A DNA stretch of 64,000 nt from NCBI RefSeq assembly GCF_000308755.1, contig NZ_BAGF01000058.1, forward strand, positions 124,001 through 188,000, written 5' to 3'. Each line of letters starts with the position of its first letter. The first letter of the stretch is position 1. The notes below the pieces were generated by a model. It saw only the letters and a program-made list of their open reading frames with translations. It ran no database searches and had not been told where the DNA came from. Positions 32,717 through 41,686 of the stretch are shown in pieces. The position numbers and the translations under genes were made by a program. This DNA comes from Nocardia pneumoniae NBRC 100136. Its GTDB lineage: Bacteria > Actinomycetota > Actinomycetes > Mycobacteriales > Mycobacteriaceae.

Positions 32717-34060
32717 TCACGAGGCGGGAGAAGCCAGCCCGGATGCCGGTGCGGCGGGCAAGTCCCGGGCGGGCTCGCCCGCGTCGGGTACCTCGGTGCC
32801 GCGCAGGGAGGTTCCGGCGGTTTCGCGGAGGAAGCTCCAGGCGATCAGGCCGATGAGGGAGGCGCCGACCGTGTAGACGGCGGGGAACAGAGACCAGCCG
32901 GTGGCCTCGATCACCACTTCGTTGATCAGGGGGGCGGTGCCGCCGAAGGCCGCGGTGGAGACGTTGTAGGCCAGCGCGAAGCCCGCGTAGCGGACGTGGG
33001 TCGGGAAGATGGCCGGGAAGGTGGAGCTGATGGTGGACAGCTGCGGTACATAGAACAGCCCGAGGACGATGAACCCTGCGATGGCCCATCCCGTGCCCTG
33101 CCCCATCAGCCAGTACATCGGCACCGCGAGCACCGTGAGACCCACCAGGGAGAACAGCCACATCGGGCGTCGCCCGACGCCGTCGGACAGTCGGCCGAAG
33201 AACGGCAGCACCAGCATCATCACCAGCTGCCCGACCAGCATCATCGCGGTGGTCGCCGACTCGCCCATGCCGATCGTGTTCTGCAAGTAGGTGGGCTGGT
33301 AGGTGAGCAGCGTGTAGTTCACCACGTTGAGCGCGACGACCAATCCGGCCAGCGTGAGAGTCTCGCGCCGGTAGGTGGTCAGCACTTCCCGCAACCCGCC
33401 CGGCGGGTGCTTGTGCTCGGCGACCTCGCTGAACACCGGGCTCTCGGTCAACCTGGCCCGCAGGTACCAGCCGGTCAGGCCGAGCGGGATGGCGATCAGG
33501 AACGGGATGCGCCAGCCCCAATCGTGCATGGCGTCCGAGCCCAGGACGAGCTGGCAGGCCAGCACCGTCGCGGAGCCGCCGACGAAACCGGCGAGCGTGC
33601 CGAACTCGAGGAAGCTGCCGAGGAACCCACGCTTGCGGTCGGTCGCGCACTCGGCGAGATACGTTGCCGCGCCGCCATACTCACCACCGGTGGAGAATCC
33701 TTGCACCACACGCAGGGTGATCAGCAGGATCGGAGCCAGCACACCGACCGTCGCATGGGTGGGCAGTGCGCCGATGGCGCCGGTCGCCGCGGCCATGAGC
33801 AGAATAGTGGTGGCCAGTACGGCTTTTCGACCGATCCGGTCACCGAGCGGTCCCCACACCATGCCGCCGAGCGGCCGGAGCACGAACGAGATGGCGAAGC
33901 CGAGCATGGTGCCGAGCGTCCCCAAATCCCCGGGAAAGAACGCGTCGGTGAGGTAGGTCGCGGTGGCGGCGTAGACGCCGTAGTCGAACCATTCGGTGGC
34001 GTTGCCCATGGCCGAAGCCGCCACGGAACGCCGCAACGGGAAAGTCTCCGATGTGGTCAC
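32717..34060 (-). CDS. MFS metabolite:H+ symporter (proline/betaine type)
   Basis: This 447-residue transporter has 12 expected membrane helices. Its N-terminus, SVAASAMGNATEWFDYGVYA, is the signature of the metabolite:H+ symporter group. GDRIGRKAVL and RLSDGVGRRPMW are the paired MFS loop motifs, and VQGFSTGGEYGGAATYLAE is typical of ProP/KgtP-like members. The substrate is probably a small organic acid or osmolyte. The GTG at 34060 is chosen for its GAGAGGAC ribosome site; a longer frame upstream lacks family similarity. Confidence 0.92.
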   Translation of the reverse strand: MTTSETFPLRRSVAASAMGNATEWFDYGVYAATATYLTDAFFPGDLGTLGTMLGFAISFVLRPLGGMVWGPLGDRIGRKAVLATTILLMAAATGAIGALPTHATVGVLAPILLITLRVVQGFSTGGEYGGAATYLAECATDRKRGFLGSFLEFGTLAGFVGGSATVLACQLVLGSDAMHDWGWRIPFLIAIPLGLTGWYLRARLTESPVFSEVAEHKHPPGGLREVLTTYRRETLTLAGLVVALNVVNYTLLTYQPTYLQNTIGMGESATTAMMLVGQLVMMLVLPFFGRLSDGVGRRPMWLFSLVGLTVLAVPMYWLMGQGTGWAIAGFIVLGLFYVPQLSTISSTFPAIFPTHVRYAGFALAYNVSTAAFGGTAPLINEVVIEATGWSLFPAVYTVGASLIGLIAWSFLRETAGTSLRGTEVPDAGEPARDLPAAPASGLASPAS

Positions 34061-34370
34061 GTGCACGTCCTCTCCAGTCCGTACACGGACCTCGATTCGT
34101 TCCTCCTCCGGCTCCTGACTTCCGGAGGTTCGGCACGAAACAGGGCGATACCCACGTTTCTCACCCGGCAAACCGCGAGGCACCGGCACGGCCTTGCCGA
34201 CAGGCGCTCTGAACTGCCGATACATAAAGATTGTGACGGCAGTCACAAATGAGTCATGCCGCGCTCAGGTCCGAGCAACTCACATGCCGTAATCCCCGAT
34301 GAAAATGCGGCCACGGTGCCCACTTCGCCGAATGAACCCTCGCCGGAAGCACACCGGCGCACATCCGCGA

Positions 34371-34958
34371 TCAGTCGACCGCGAGCATGGCGGCGACGCC
34401 CTCCGTGACCTCCCGCGCCAGTGCCGCGTCGACCGGTGCGTGATGACTCAGCATCCGGTACCACATAACCCCGAACGCGAAATCGACCACTAGATCCAGC
34501 GACACAGCCTCGGCGAATTCGCCTGAGTGCACACCCTTTTGCAACAGCCCGCGCAGTGCCGCACGGCGCGGGCCGATCACGATGCCCTGCAACCGCTTCG
34601 AAAGAGCGGGGTCGCGCTGCGCATCGGCCATCAGCCCGACCAGCGCCTGCCCCGTCAGCTTGTGCGTGAGCTCATAGGTCGCCGCGAGCAGCCCTTCCAC
34701 GTCGGCGAGCACGTCCGCGGAGCCGTCGCGCACCCGCAGCGCGGGGTCTTCCTCGGCGAGCCCGGCCAGCGCCTCCATGAGCACCGATGCCTTGTCCGGC
34801 CACCAGCGGTACACCGTCTGCCTGCCCGCACCCGCCGCGTCGGCGATGGCCTTGATGGTCAGGTCCTGATAGCCGTCGCGTTCGCACAGCTCCAGTGCGG
34901 CACGCAGGATCGCGCGCCTGGCGTCCGCACTGCGCGGGCGGCCCCGGGTTCCGGTCAT
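34371..34958 (-). CDS. TetR family transcriptional regulator
   Basis: This 195-residue protein starts TGTRGRPRSADARRAIL and has the HTH LTIKAIADAAGAGRQTVYRWWPDK. The C-terminal domain is of the TetR_C type common next to SDR genes. It diverges from the SDR gene at 35031 with 72 bases between starts and a palindrome in the gap, so it most likely represses that gene and itself. Confidence 0.92.
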   Translation of the reverse strand: MTGTRGRPRSADARRAILRAALELCERDGYQDLTIKAIADAAGAGRQTVYRWWPDKASVLMEALAGLAEEDPALRVRDGSADVLADVEGLLAATYELTHKLTGQALVGLMADAQRDPALSKRLQGIVIGPRRAALRGLLQKGVHSGEFAEAVSLDLVVDFAFGVMWYRMLSHHAPVDAALAREVTEGVAAMLAVD

Positions 34959-34979
34959 ACCGCAACTTTACAAGACACG

Positions 34980-35004
34980 GTGCCTCGTTTATATTTCGAG
35001 ACAC
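34980..35004. promoter_or_regulatory. Candidate TetR operator in the TetR/SDR gap
   Basis: GTGCCTCG-TTTATATTT-CGAGACAC is an inverted repeat matching at seven of eight arm positions around an AT-rich centre. It lies between the divergent starts at 34958 and 35031 and overlaps the likely promoter of the SDR gene. Confidence 0.65.
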
Positions 35005-35030
35005 AGAGGTTCGAAATTCAGGAGGAAGTT

Positions 35031-35750
35031 GTGCGCAATCGAGCCGTCATCGTCGGCGGGACTTCGGGCATCGGTCTGGCTACCGCGCGCAGGCTCGCAT
35101 CCCACGGGCACCAAGTGGTCATCACCGGTCGCGACGCCGACAAACTCGATGCGGCGCTCACCGAACTCGTCGCGGGCGTCACCGGCCGGACCGTCGACGC
35201 CCGCGACGAGACCGAGCTGGCCGGATTCTTCGCCGAGACCGGGCCGATCGATCACCTGGTGGTGACCGTGACCGGACCGTCCGGCACGACGCCGTTCCGC
35301 GAACTCGGACTGGACCAGGTGCGGCAGCACATCGACGGCAAGCTGCTCGCGCACACCGCCGCGATGCAGGCCGCGCTGCCGCATCTCGCCGAAAACGGTT
35401 CGATCACCCTGGTGTCGGCGGCGTCGGCGGGCGGCTCGATGCCCGCCACCGCCGCGCTCGCCGCGGTGAATTCCGGTGTGGAAGCCATGGTCCCGGTGCT
35501 GGCCGTGGAACTCGCGCCGCTCCGCGTGAATGCGGTGTCGCCCGGCGTGATCGACACCGGCTGGTGGAACTTCCTGCCCGACGGCGCACGTGCCGAGGTC
35601 TTCGACTCGGTCGCCGCGGCCACGCCAGCGGGCCGCGTCGGGACCGCCGACGATGTGGCGCACGCGATCGAGTTCCTGATCGAGAATTCATTCACGACCG
35701 GGATCGTGGTGCGGGTCGATGGCGGTGCGCGATTGGGAGCGCCGAAGTAG
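35031..35750 (+). CDS. Short-chain dehydrogenase/reductase
   Basis: This 239-residue SDR has the NAD(P)-binding motif VGGTSGIGLATARRLA. In place of the usual YxxxK, the active-site region reads SAASAGGSMPATAALAAVNSG, so the catalytic Tyr-Lys pair appears to be missing. That is common among some annotated SDRs of this subgroup and makes classical oxidoreductase activity uncertain. The GTG start follows AGGAGG. The gene is probably repressed by the divergent TetR protein. Confidence 0.88.
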   Translation: MRNRAVIVGGTSGIGLATARRLASHGHQVVITGRDADKLDAALTELVAGVTGRTVDARDETELAGFFAETGPIDHLVVTVTGPSGTTPFRELGLDQVRQHIDGKLLAHTAAMQAALPHLAENGSITLVSAASAGGSMPATAALAAVNSGVEAMVPVLAVELAPLRVNAVSPGVIDTGWWNFLPDGARAEVFDSVAAATPAGRVGTADDVAHAIEFLIENSFTTGIVVRVDGGARLGAPK

Positions 35751-35765
35751 CGGTGGCCAGGAAGC

Positions 35766-36530
35766 CTACAGCGGCGTCACATACGCCCCCGCGATGCCGC
35801 CGTCGACCAGGAACTGCGAGGCGGTGATGAACGAGGAGTCGTCGCTGGCGAGAAACGCTACGGCCGCCGCGATCTCTTCCGGCTCCGCGAACCGCCCGAG
35901 CGGCACGTGCACCAGGCGGCGGGCGGCGCGCTCGGGGTCCTTGGCGAACAATTCGCGCAGCAGCGGCGTGTTCACCGGGCCCGGGCACAGGGCGTTGACC
36001 CGTATACCGTTGCGGGCGAATTGGACGCCGAGTTCCCGGCTCATCGCCAGCACCCCGCCTTTGGAGGCGGTGTAGGAGATCTGCGAGGTCGCCGCGCCCA
36101 TCACGGCGACGAACGACGCGGTGTTGATCACCGAACCTTTGCCGCGCTCCAGCATGTGCCCGATCGCGTACTTGCTGCACAGGTACACCGAGGTCAGGTT
36201 GACCTCTTGGACGCGGCGCCAGGCGTCGATGCCGGTGGTGAGGATCGAGTCGTCCTCCGGTGGCGAGATGCCCGCGTTGTTGAACGCGATGTCCAGCCCG
36301 CCGTAGGTGTCGACCGCGGTCTGGAACAGCGCCTCGACCTGCGCTTCATCCGTGACGTCCACCTGGACGTACCGCCCTGCGACTTCTTCGGCCGCCGCTT
36401 TGCCGGTCTCGGGGTCGATGTCTGCGACGACCACCTTCGCCCCCTCGGCCGCGAAACGGCGGACCGTGGCCAGACCGATACCGCTCCCGCCGCCGGTGAC
36501 GACGGCGACTCGATCCTGTAAGCGCTGCAA
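35766..36530 (-). CDS. Classical short-chain dehydrogenase/reductase, last gene of the amine operon
   Basis: This SDR of about 254 residues has TGGGSGIGLATVRRFA, the NNAG motif and the catalytic SYTASKGG. It ends with SQFLVDGGIAGAYVTPL, like 3-oxoacyl-ACP reductase relatives. AGGAG six bases before a TTG at 36530 suggests that start; GTG at 36560 overlapping the aldehyde dehydrogenase stop is an alternative giving 264 residues. Its substrate is unknown; the context suggests oxidation of an alcohol or aldehyde intermediate of amine breakdown. Confidence 0.88.
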   Translation of the reverse strand: MQRLQDRVAVVTGGGSGIGLATVRRFAAEGAKVVVADIDPETGKAAAEEVAGRYVQVDVTDEAQVEALFQTAVDTYGGLDIAFNNAGISPPEDDSILTTGIDAWRRVQEVNLTSVYLCSKYAIGHMLERGKGSVINTASFVAVMGAATSQISYTASKGGVLAMSRELGVQFARNGIRVNALCPGPVNTPLLRELFAKDPERAARRLVHVPLGRFAEPEEIAAAVAFLASDDSSFITASQFLVDGGIAGAYVTPL

Positions 36531-36556
36531 CGTATCTCCTGTCGGATGTGCTGGGG

Positions 36557-37918
36557 TCACTGGGTGGCGAGGAAGACGTTCTTGGTCTCGGTGAAGGCCA
36601 GCGCCGCGTCCGGCCCGAGCTCACGCCCCAGCCCGGACTGCTTGAAACCGCCGAACGGCGTCCAATACCGCACGGACGAATGCGAATTCACCGAGAGGTT
36701 GCCCGCTTCCACACCGCGCGCCACGCGCAGCGCCCGGCCCACGTCACTGGTCCAGATCGACCCGGACAGGCCGTAGTCCGTGTCGTTGGCGATCCGCAGC
36801 GCGTCGGCTTCGTCCTCGAACGGAAGCACCGCGACCACCGGCCCGAACACCTCCTCGGTGAGCACCCGGTCGGTGGGCGCGCCGGGCAGCACCACCGTGG
36901 GCGGATACCAGAATCCGGCGCCGTCGGGCGCGTGCCCGGTGAACGCCACCTTGGTCGACGGCTGCACGAACTCGGCGACGCGCTCCCGATGCGCGGCCGA
37001 GATCAACGGGCCCATCTCGGTGGACTCATCGGACGGATCGCCGACCCGCACGCCACGCACCGCCGGTTCCAGCAACTCGAGGAACCGGTCGAACACACTG
37101 CGCTGCACCAGAATTCGGGAGCGGGCGCAGCAGTCCTGTCCGGCGTTGTCGAAGACGCCGTACGGCGCCGTGGCCGCCGCCCGCTCCAGGTCGGCGTCGG
37201 CGAACACGATGTTCGCGCTCTTGCCGCCGAGTTCCAGCGTCACCCGCTTCACCTGCTCGGCGCAGCCCGCCATGATCTGCTTGCCCACCTCGGTGGAGCC
37301 GGTGAACACCACCTTGCGGACCGCGGGATGGGTGACGAACCGCTGACCCACCACCGAGCCCTTGCCGGGCAGCACCTGGAACACGCCCTCGGGCAGCCCC
37401 GCCTCCAGCGCGAGTTCCCCGAGCCGCAGCGCGGTCAGCGGCGTGAGCTCGGCGGGCTTGAGCACCACCGTGTTGCCCGCCGCGAGCGCGGGCGCGAACC
37501 CCCACGCCGCGATCGGCATCGGGAAGTTCCACGGCACGATCACCCCGACCACGCCGAGCGGTTCATGGAAGGTGAGGTCGACCCCGCCCGAGACCGGGAT
37601 CTGATTGCCCAGCAATCGTTCAGGCATCCCAGCGGCGTAGTGCAGCACGTCGCGGACGTTGCCCGCCTCCCAGCGTGCGTTGCCGATGGTGTGCCCGGCG
37701 TTCTCCACTTCGAGCAGCGCCAAATGCTCCAGATCCGTGTCCACCGCGTCGGCGAACCGGCGCAGCAGCCGTGCCCGATCGCCCGGCGCCACCTCCCGCC
37801 AGGCCAGCGAAGCGCGCTCGGCCGCGGCGATGGCGGCGTCGGTCTCCGCTTCGCCGAGCAGCTCGACGGACGTGACGACCTGTTCCGTCGCCGGGTTGAG
37901 CACGTGCGTTGTCGTCAC
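36557..37918 (-). CDS. NAD(P)-dependent aldehyde dehydrogenase
   Basis: This 453-residue ALDH has the VIVPWNFPMPIAAWGFAPALAAGN cofactor region, FTGSTEVGKQI, the catalytic Glu in LELGGKSANIVF and the catalytic Cys in FDNAGQDCCARSRILV. In a pathway starting with gamma-glutamylation of an amine it would oxidise the gamma-glutamyl-aminoaldehyde to the acid, as PuuC does. The GTG at 37918 overlaps the hydrolase stop (GTGA). No amine oxidase (PuuB) is seen in this operon. Confidence 0.92.
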   Translation of the reverse strand: MTTTHVLNPATEQVVTSVELLGEAETDAAIAAAERASLAWREVAPGDRARLLRRFADAVDTDLEHLALLEVENAGHTIGNARWEAGNVRDVLHYAAGMPERLLGNQIPVSGGVDLTFHEPLGVVGVIVPWNFPMPIAAWGFAPALAAGNTVVLKPAELTPLTALRLGELALEAGLPEGVFQVLPGKGSVVGQRFVTHPAVRKVVFTGSTEVGKQIMAGCAEQVKRVTLELGGKSANIVFADADLERAAATAPYGVFDNAGQDCCARSRILVQRSVFDRFLELLEPAVRGVRVGDPSDESTEMGPLISAAHRERVAEFVQPSTKVAFTGHAPDGAGFWYPPTVVLPGAPTDRVLTEEVFGPVVAVLPFEDEADALRIANDTDYGLSGSIWTSDVGRALRVARGVEAGNLSVNSHSSVRYWTPFGGFKQSGLGRELGPDAALAFTETKNVFLATQ

Positions 37919-38661
37919 GAGTGGTGCTCCCTTCGGTAGGTGTCCGCCGCTTCGACCAGGGCCAGGATCAACCGGCGATCGGTGGCGTCGGCCTCCGGAT
38001 GCCACTGCACACCCACCAGGAACGACCCGTCGGACGCCTCCACGGCCTCGATCGTGCCGTCGGCGGCATGGGCGGCGGCGGTCAGGCCGTCCGCGAGCCG
38101 GTCCACGGCCTGATGGTGGTGGCAGTGGACCTTCACCTCCGGACCGGCGAGTTCCGCGACCCGGCTGCCCGCCGCGGTGAGCACCCGGATGGCGTTGAAC
38201 CCGCCCGCGACGCCGGAATGCTCCTCGTGGCCGACGACGTCGGGCAGATGCGGAATCAAGGTGCCGCCGAGCGCCACGTTCGCCAGCTGGAGCCCGCGGC
38301 ACACCGCGAGGATCGGCATGCCAGCGGATCTGGCCAGCTCGAACAGAGCGAACTCCGATTCGTCGCGATCCGGCCTGGTGTAGCCGGGGACTCCCGCCGA
38401 GGGGCCGCCGTAGCGGGCCGGATCGATGTCGGCGCCACCGGTGAGCAGCACCCCGTCGAGCCGCCGCACCAGCTCGGGACGCGCGACTCCCGCGGGCGGC
38501 AGCAGCACCGGGATGCCACCCGCGGCCACCACCATCTCGACGTAGGCGTGCGGCAGCACCGCGGCGGGCAGGTCCCACGCGTTGAAGCGGGTTTGCTCCA
38601 CATAGGTGGGCAAGCCGATCACGGGACGGGCTCCCGCGACCTCAGAGTCGTTCGAAACCAC
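37915..38661 (-). CDS. Class I glutamine amidotransferase-like gamma-glutamyl hydrolase (PuuD-like)
   Basis: This 248-residue peptidase C26 protein has the nucleophile motif ILAVCRGLQLANVALGG and the His-Glu pair in GVQWHPEAD. PuuD releases GABA from gamma-glutamyl-GABA, and this protein should similarly remove the glutamyl tag. The GTG start overlaps the glutamine-synthetase-like gene by 20 bases. A second GTG at 38622, with GGGAG upstream, is also possible. Confidence 0.9.
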   Translation of the reverse strand: MVSNDSEVAGARPVIGLPTYVEQTRFNAWDLPAAVLPHAYVEMVVAAGGIPVLLPPAGVARPELVRRLDGVLLTGGADIDPARYGGPSAGVPGYTRPDRDESEFALFELARSAGMPILAVCRGLQLANVALGGTLIPHLPDVVGHEEHSGVAGGFNAIRVLTAAGSRVAELAGPEVKVHCHHHQAVDRLADGLTAAAHAADGTIEAVEASDGSFLVGVQWHPEADATDRRLILALVEAADTYRREHHS

Positions 38662-40006
38662 GGATACGCTCCCAGTCGGTGACCGCGGCGTCGTAGGCGT
38701 CCAGTTCCACCCGGGCCGCGTTGCGGTAGTGCTCCACTACATCATCACCGAACGCCGCACGCGCCACCGTGCTGTCCCCGAACAGCTGGGCCGCCTCGCG
38801 CAGCGTGTGGGGCACGCGCGGCCGCTCCGAGCGGTAGGCGTTGCCGTGGAATTCCGGCTCCAGCGGAATCCGCCGATCGATGCCGTGCAGACCCGCCGCG
38901 ATCAGCGCGGCGACGGCGAGATACGGGTTCACGTCACCGCCCGGCACGCGGTTCTCCAACCGCAGCGAGTGCTCCTCGCCCACCACGCGGATCGCGCAGG
39001 TCCGGTTGTCCCGGCCCCACGCGATCGCGGTGGGCGCGAAGCTGCCCGCCACGAAGCGCTTGTAGGAATTGATGTTCGGGGCCAGCAGGTAGGTGAACTC
39101 GCGCAGGCAGTCCAGCTGTCCCGCGATGAAATGCCGCATCAGCGCGGACGTTCCGTCGGCTCCGTCGCCCGCGAACACCGGTTCACCCGCCTCGGTGCGC
39201 AGACTCACATGAATGTGGCAGGAATTGCCCTCGCGCTCATTGTATTTCGCCATGAACGTGAGGCTGCGCCCTTCCTGGGCGGCGATCTCCTTCGCTCCGG
39301 TCTTGTAGATGCTGTGGTTGTCACAGGTGACCAGGGCCTCGTCGTATCGGAACGCGATCTCGTGCTGGCCGGGATTGCATTCGCCCTTGGCCGACTCGAC
39401 ATACATCCCCGCCCCGTCCATCTCCTTCCGGATGCGCCGCAGCAGCGGCTCGATCCGTCCGGTGCCGAGCATCGAATAGTCGACGTTGTACTGGTTGGCC
39501 GGGGTCAGCCCGCGATACCCGACGTTCCAGGCCGCCTCGTAGCTGTCGTCGAACACCAGGAATTCCAGTTCGGTCCCGACGAACGCGCGCAGTCCCCGTT
39601 CGGCCAGCCGGTCCAGCTGCTTGCGCAGCACCTGGCGCGGTGAGGCGGCCACCGGCCGCCCCTGCGGCTGCACGTGCTCCACGTCGCACAGCACCAGCGC
39701 CGTACCCGGCCACCACGGCGCCATCCGGAGCGTGCGCAGGTCCGGCCGGAGCACGACGTCCCCGTACCCGGTGTCCCAGGACGAGAGGGCGTAGCCGTCC
39801 ACCGTCGCCATGTCCACGTCAACCGCGAGCAAATAGCCGCACGCCTCGGTCGCGTGCTGGAGCACCTCGTCCAAGAAATAGCGTGCCGCGCAGCGCTTCC
39901 CCTGCAATCGGCCTTGCATGTCGGTCATCGCGACGAGAACCGTGTCGATATCCCCTGTATCGACGTGGTCTCGCAACTGCGCCACACTCAGCATCCCGCT
40001 ACGCAT
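38642..40006 (-). CDS. Glutamine-synthetase-family gamma-glutamyl-amine ligase
   Basis: This 454-residue protein has the GS catalytic fold, with motifs ESAKGECNPGQHEIAFRY and FMAKYNEREGNSCHIHVSL in place of the stricter GlnA sequences. This type (GlnA3/GlnA4, PuuA) ligates glutamate to amines such as putrescine, other polyamines or ethanolamine rather than ammonia. The linked PuuD-like hydrolase and aldehyde dehydrogenase support a catabolic amine route. AGAGGGG precedes the ATG. A palindrome upstream may be the operator. Confidence 0.92.
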   Translation of the reverse strand: MRSGMLSVAQLRDHVDTGDIDTVLVAMTDMQGRLQGKRCAARYFLDEVLQHATEACGYLLAVDVDMATVDGYALSSWDTGYGDVVLRPDLRTLRMAPWWPGTALVLCDVEHVQPQGRPVAASPRQVLRKQLDRLAERGLRAFVGTELEFLVFDDSYEAAWNVGYRGLTPANQYNVDYSMLGTGRIEPLLRRIRKEMDGAGMYVESAKGECNPGQHEIAFRYDEALVTCDNHSIYKTGAKEIAAQEGRSLTFMAKYNEREGNSCHIHVSLRTEAGEPVFAGDGADGTSALMRHFIAGQLDCLREFTYLLAPNINSYKRFVAGSFAPTAIAWGRDNRTCAIRVVGEEHSLRLENRVPGGDVNPYLAVAALIAAGLHGIDRRIPLEPEFHGNAYRSERPRVPHTLREAAQLFGDSTVARAAFGDDVVEHYRNAARVELDAYDAAVTDWERIRGFERL

Positions 40007-40058
40007 CCACGACCCCTCTCGGCACCAACCGTGCTCACGCTAGAGCAAAACGGACACG

Positions 40059-40078
40059 TTTGTGACGGGACACACAAA
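40059..40078. promoter_or_regulatory. Candidate operator of the amine-catabolic operon
   Basis: TTTGTG-ACGGGACA-CACAAA is an inverted repeat with perfect 6-bp arms, 53 bases upstream of the glutamine-synthetase-like start. GntR/FCD-type regulators often bind sites of this size, but no such gene is in the window. Confidence 0.5.
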
Positions 40079-40132
40079 TCTTGGGTCGCGGTATTCGGTG
40101 CGATCGTGCCTGTTCAGCGTCGCGAGCGGAGG

Positions 40133-41521
40133 TCAGGACAACGGATTGCGCAGTGCCGCGGGAAGCAGCGACACACGGCGCGAGCCGATCCGCGGCACCG
40201 CGGACAGGCGTGGCCCGCGAATGGGCAGACCGAGCCACATCCGGACCAGCAGGGCCGCGAAGCGCAGGTGACCGGTCACCCACGGTCCGGCGAAGGCGAG
40301 CGACCAGACGGTCTCGGTGCCCGCGGGTGGCAGCTCGCGATCAGCGAAGCGCGCCGCGATCCAGTCGACCATCACCGGCAGTGCCTGGAATTGCAGCAGC
40401 AGGTGGGTGCTGAGCCGATCGCGTAGGTAGCGCACGTGGACACCCGCGTCGGCGTAGCGCGCGACGTGGCCATCGACATCCTCGACCGCGATCACCTCGT
40501 CGTGCACGCCTTGGAGCACGAGCATGGGCATGGCGGGCGCGCGGCGGCCGGGATGGATGTCGTCGAGAATGCGCCGCAGTCCCGGCTGGGCGAGCATGGC
40601 GGCGAGGCCCTTGCCGCTGTGCTTTTCGACGTCGCGCCGGGCGAATCGGTAGAGCAGCGGGAAGGTCGCGGACTTCTCGATCTCGGCCAGCAAGCCCAGA
40701 TACCGCGCGTCCAGGTGCGCGGTCAGCAGGCTGTCCAGGTCCGGATACCCGCGCCGCAGTCCCGCGGTGAATACGGCGGCGAACCCCGCGAACAGCGTGC
40801 CGTTGAGCCGGACGAACGCCGCGGCCGGGTCACCGACCGGCGATCCGGCGACCGCGCCGACGAGGTTCAGCTCGGGCGCGTACTCGGTGGCCATCTCCGC
40901 GGCCCAGACGGTCGCCAATCCTCCACCGGAATATCCCCACAGCGCAACAGGTGTGGTGGTCTCCAGCCCCAGCGGGGCGAAGGCGAGAGCCGCGCGTATC
41001 GCGTCGAGCGCGCGATACCCCGGCTCTCTGGCCACGCCGAAACGGCCCTCAGTACCCCCGTGATCCGGGACCGACACCGCCCAGCCCCGCGCCAGCGCGC
41101 TGGCGATCAGCGGCAACTCGAGCTGCGGAATCGACCCCGGCGCCCGCGCGCCGCGCCGCAGCGCGTACGAGGGAGAGCATTTCGAGGCGACCGCGTCGAT
41201 CGCGCACTGGAAGGAGACCAGCGGCCGCGGTTCGGCGGGATCCGCACCCCACGGCAGCAGCACGGTGGTCACCGCGACCTCGGGAACACCGTCGAGATCA
41301 CAGGTGCGATAGAGCAGCTGCCACGCCGAAATCCGCTGGCGGACCAGGCCGAAGAATCCGATCTCCACTCCGCGTGAGCGGACGATGGCGCCGGGGCGCA
41401 AGCGCCCGACCGCCGGTGGCGGCGTGTAGAACGGATCGTCTTCGGGCAGGATCGGCCGATGCGAGAACGCCGCCGGATCCGGCGGCACCGCACCCGCATC
41501 CCATTCGGGCTCCACACTCAT
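40133..41521 (-). CDS. Secretory-lipase-family alpha/beta hydrolase
   Basis: This 462-residue protein matches the LIP (secretory lipase) family, with nucleophile elbow GYSGGG in VALWGYSGGGLATVW. Other landmarks are VPDHGGTEGRFG and the acid/His region LQGVHDEVIAVEDV...STHLLLQF. It is likely a triacylglycerol or ester hydrolase. No classical signal peptide follows the chosen ATG at 41521, which has AAAGG nine bases upstream; a longer frame starting at 41644 contains a short hydrophobic stretch and cannot be excluded. Confidence 0.88.
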   Translation of the reverse strand: MSVEPEWDAGAVPPDPAAFSHRPILPEDDPFYTPPPAVGRLRPGAIVRSRGVEIGFFGLVRQRISAWQLLYRTCDLDGVPEVAVTTVLLPWGADPAEPRPLVSFQCAIDAVASKCSPSYALRRGARAPGSIPQLELPLIASALARGWAVSVPDHGGTEGRFGVAREPGYRALDAIRAALAFAPLGLETTTPVALWGYSGGGLATVWAAEMATEYAPELNLVGAVAGSPVGDPAAAFVRLNGTLFAGFAAVFTAGLRRGYPDLDSLLTAHLDARYLGLLAEIEKSATFPLLYRFARRDVEKHSGKGLAAMLAQPGLRRILDDIHPGRRAPAMPMLVLQGVHDEVIAVEDVDGHVARYADAGVHVRYLRDRLSTHLLLQFQALPVMVDWIAARFADRELPPAGTETVWSLAFAGPWVTGHLRFAALLVRMWLGLPIRGPRLSAVPRIGSRRVSLLPAALRNPLS

Positions 41522-41686
41522 CCGGTTCATCCTTTCCGACGGCGCCGCCGTGGTTTCCGGCATCGCCGCGCCGATAATCGCGGCGGATGCCGTAACTCCA
41601 CTCAACCAATGCGTCGGCCGGAAAAGAATTGTCCCGGGCACCAATTAGCCGGTCGCGGTTTCTCCTGTCGATGCAGTGACAACCGC

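Noticed and set aside
34086..34246. Longer N-terminus for the MFS symporter
   Set aside because: The added 60 residues are charged and non-conserved, and the GTG at 34060 has a ribosome site directly before the family signature.
38642..40006. Housekeeping glutamine synthetase GlnA
   Set aside because: The sequence motifs and the linked PuuD-like hydrolase and aldehyde dehydrogenase point to a gamma-glutamyl-amine ligase.
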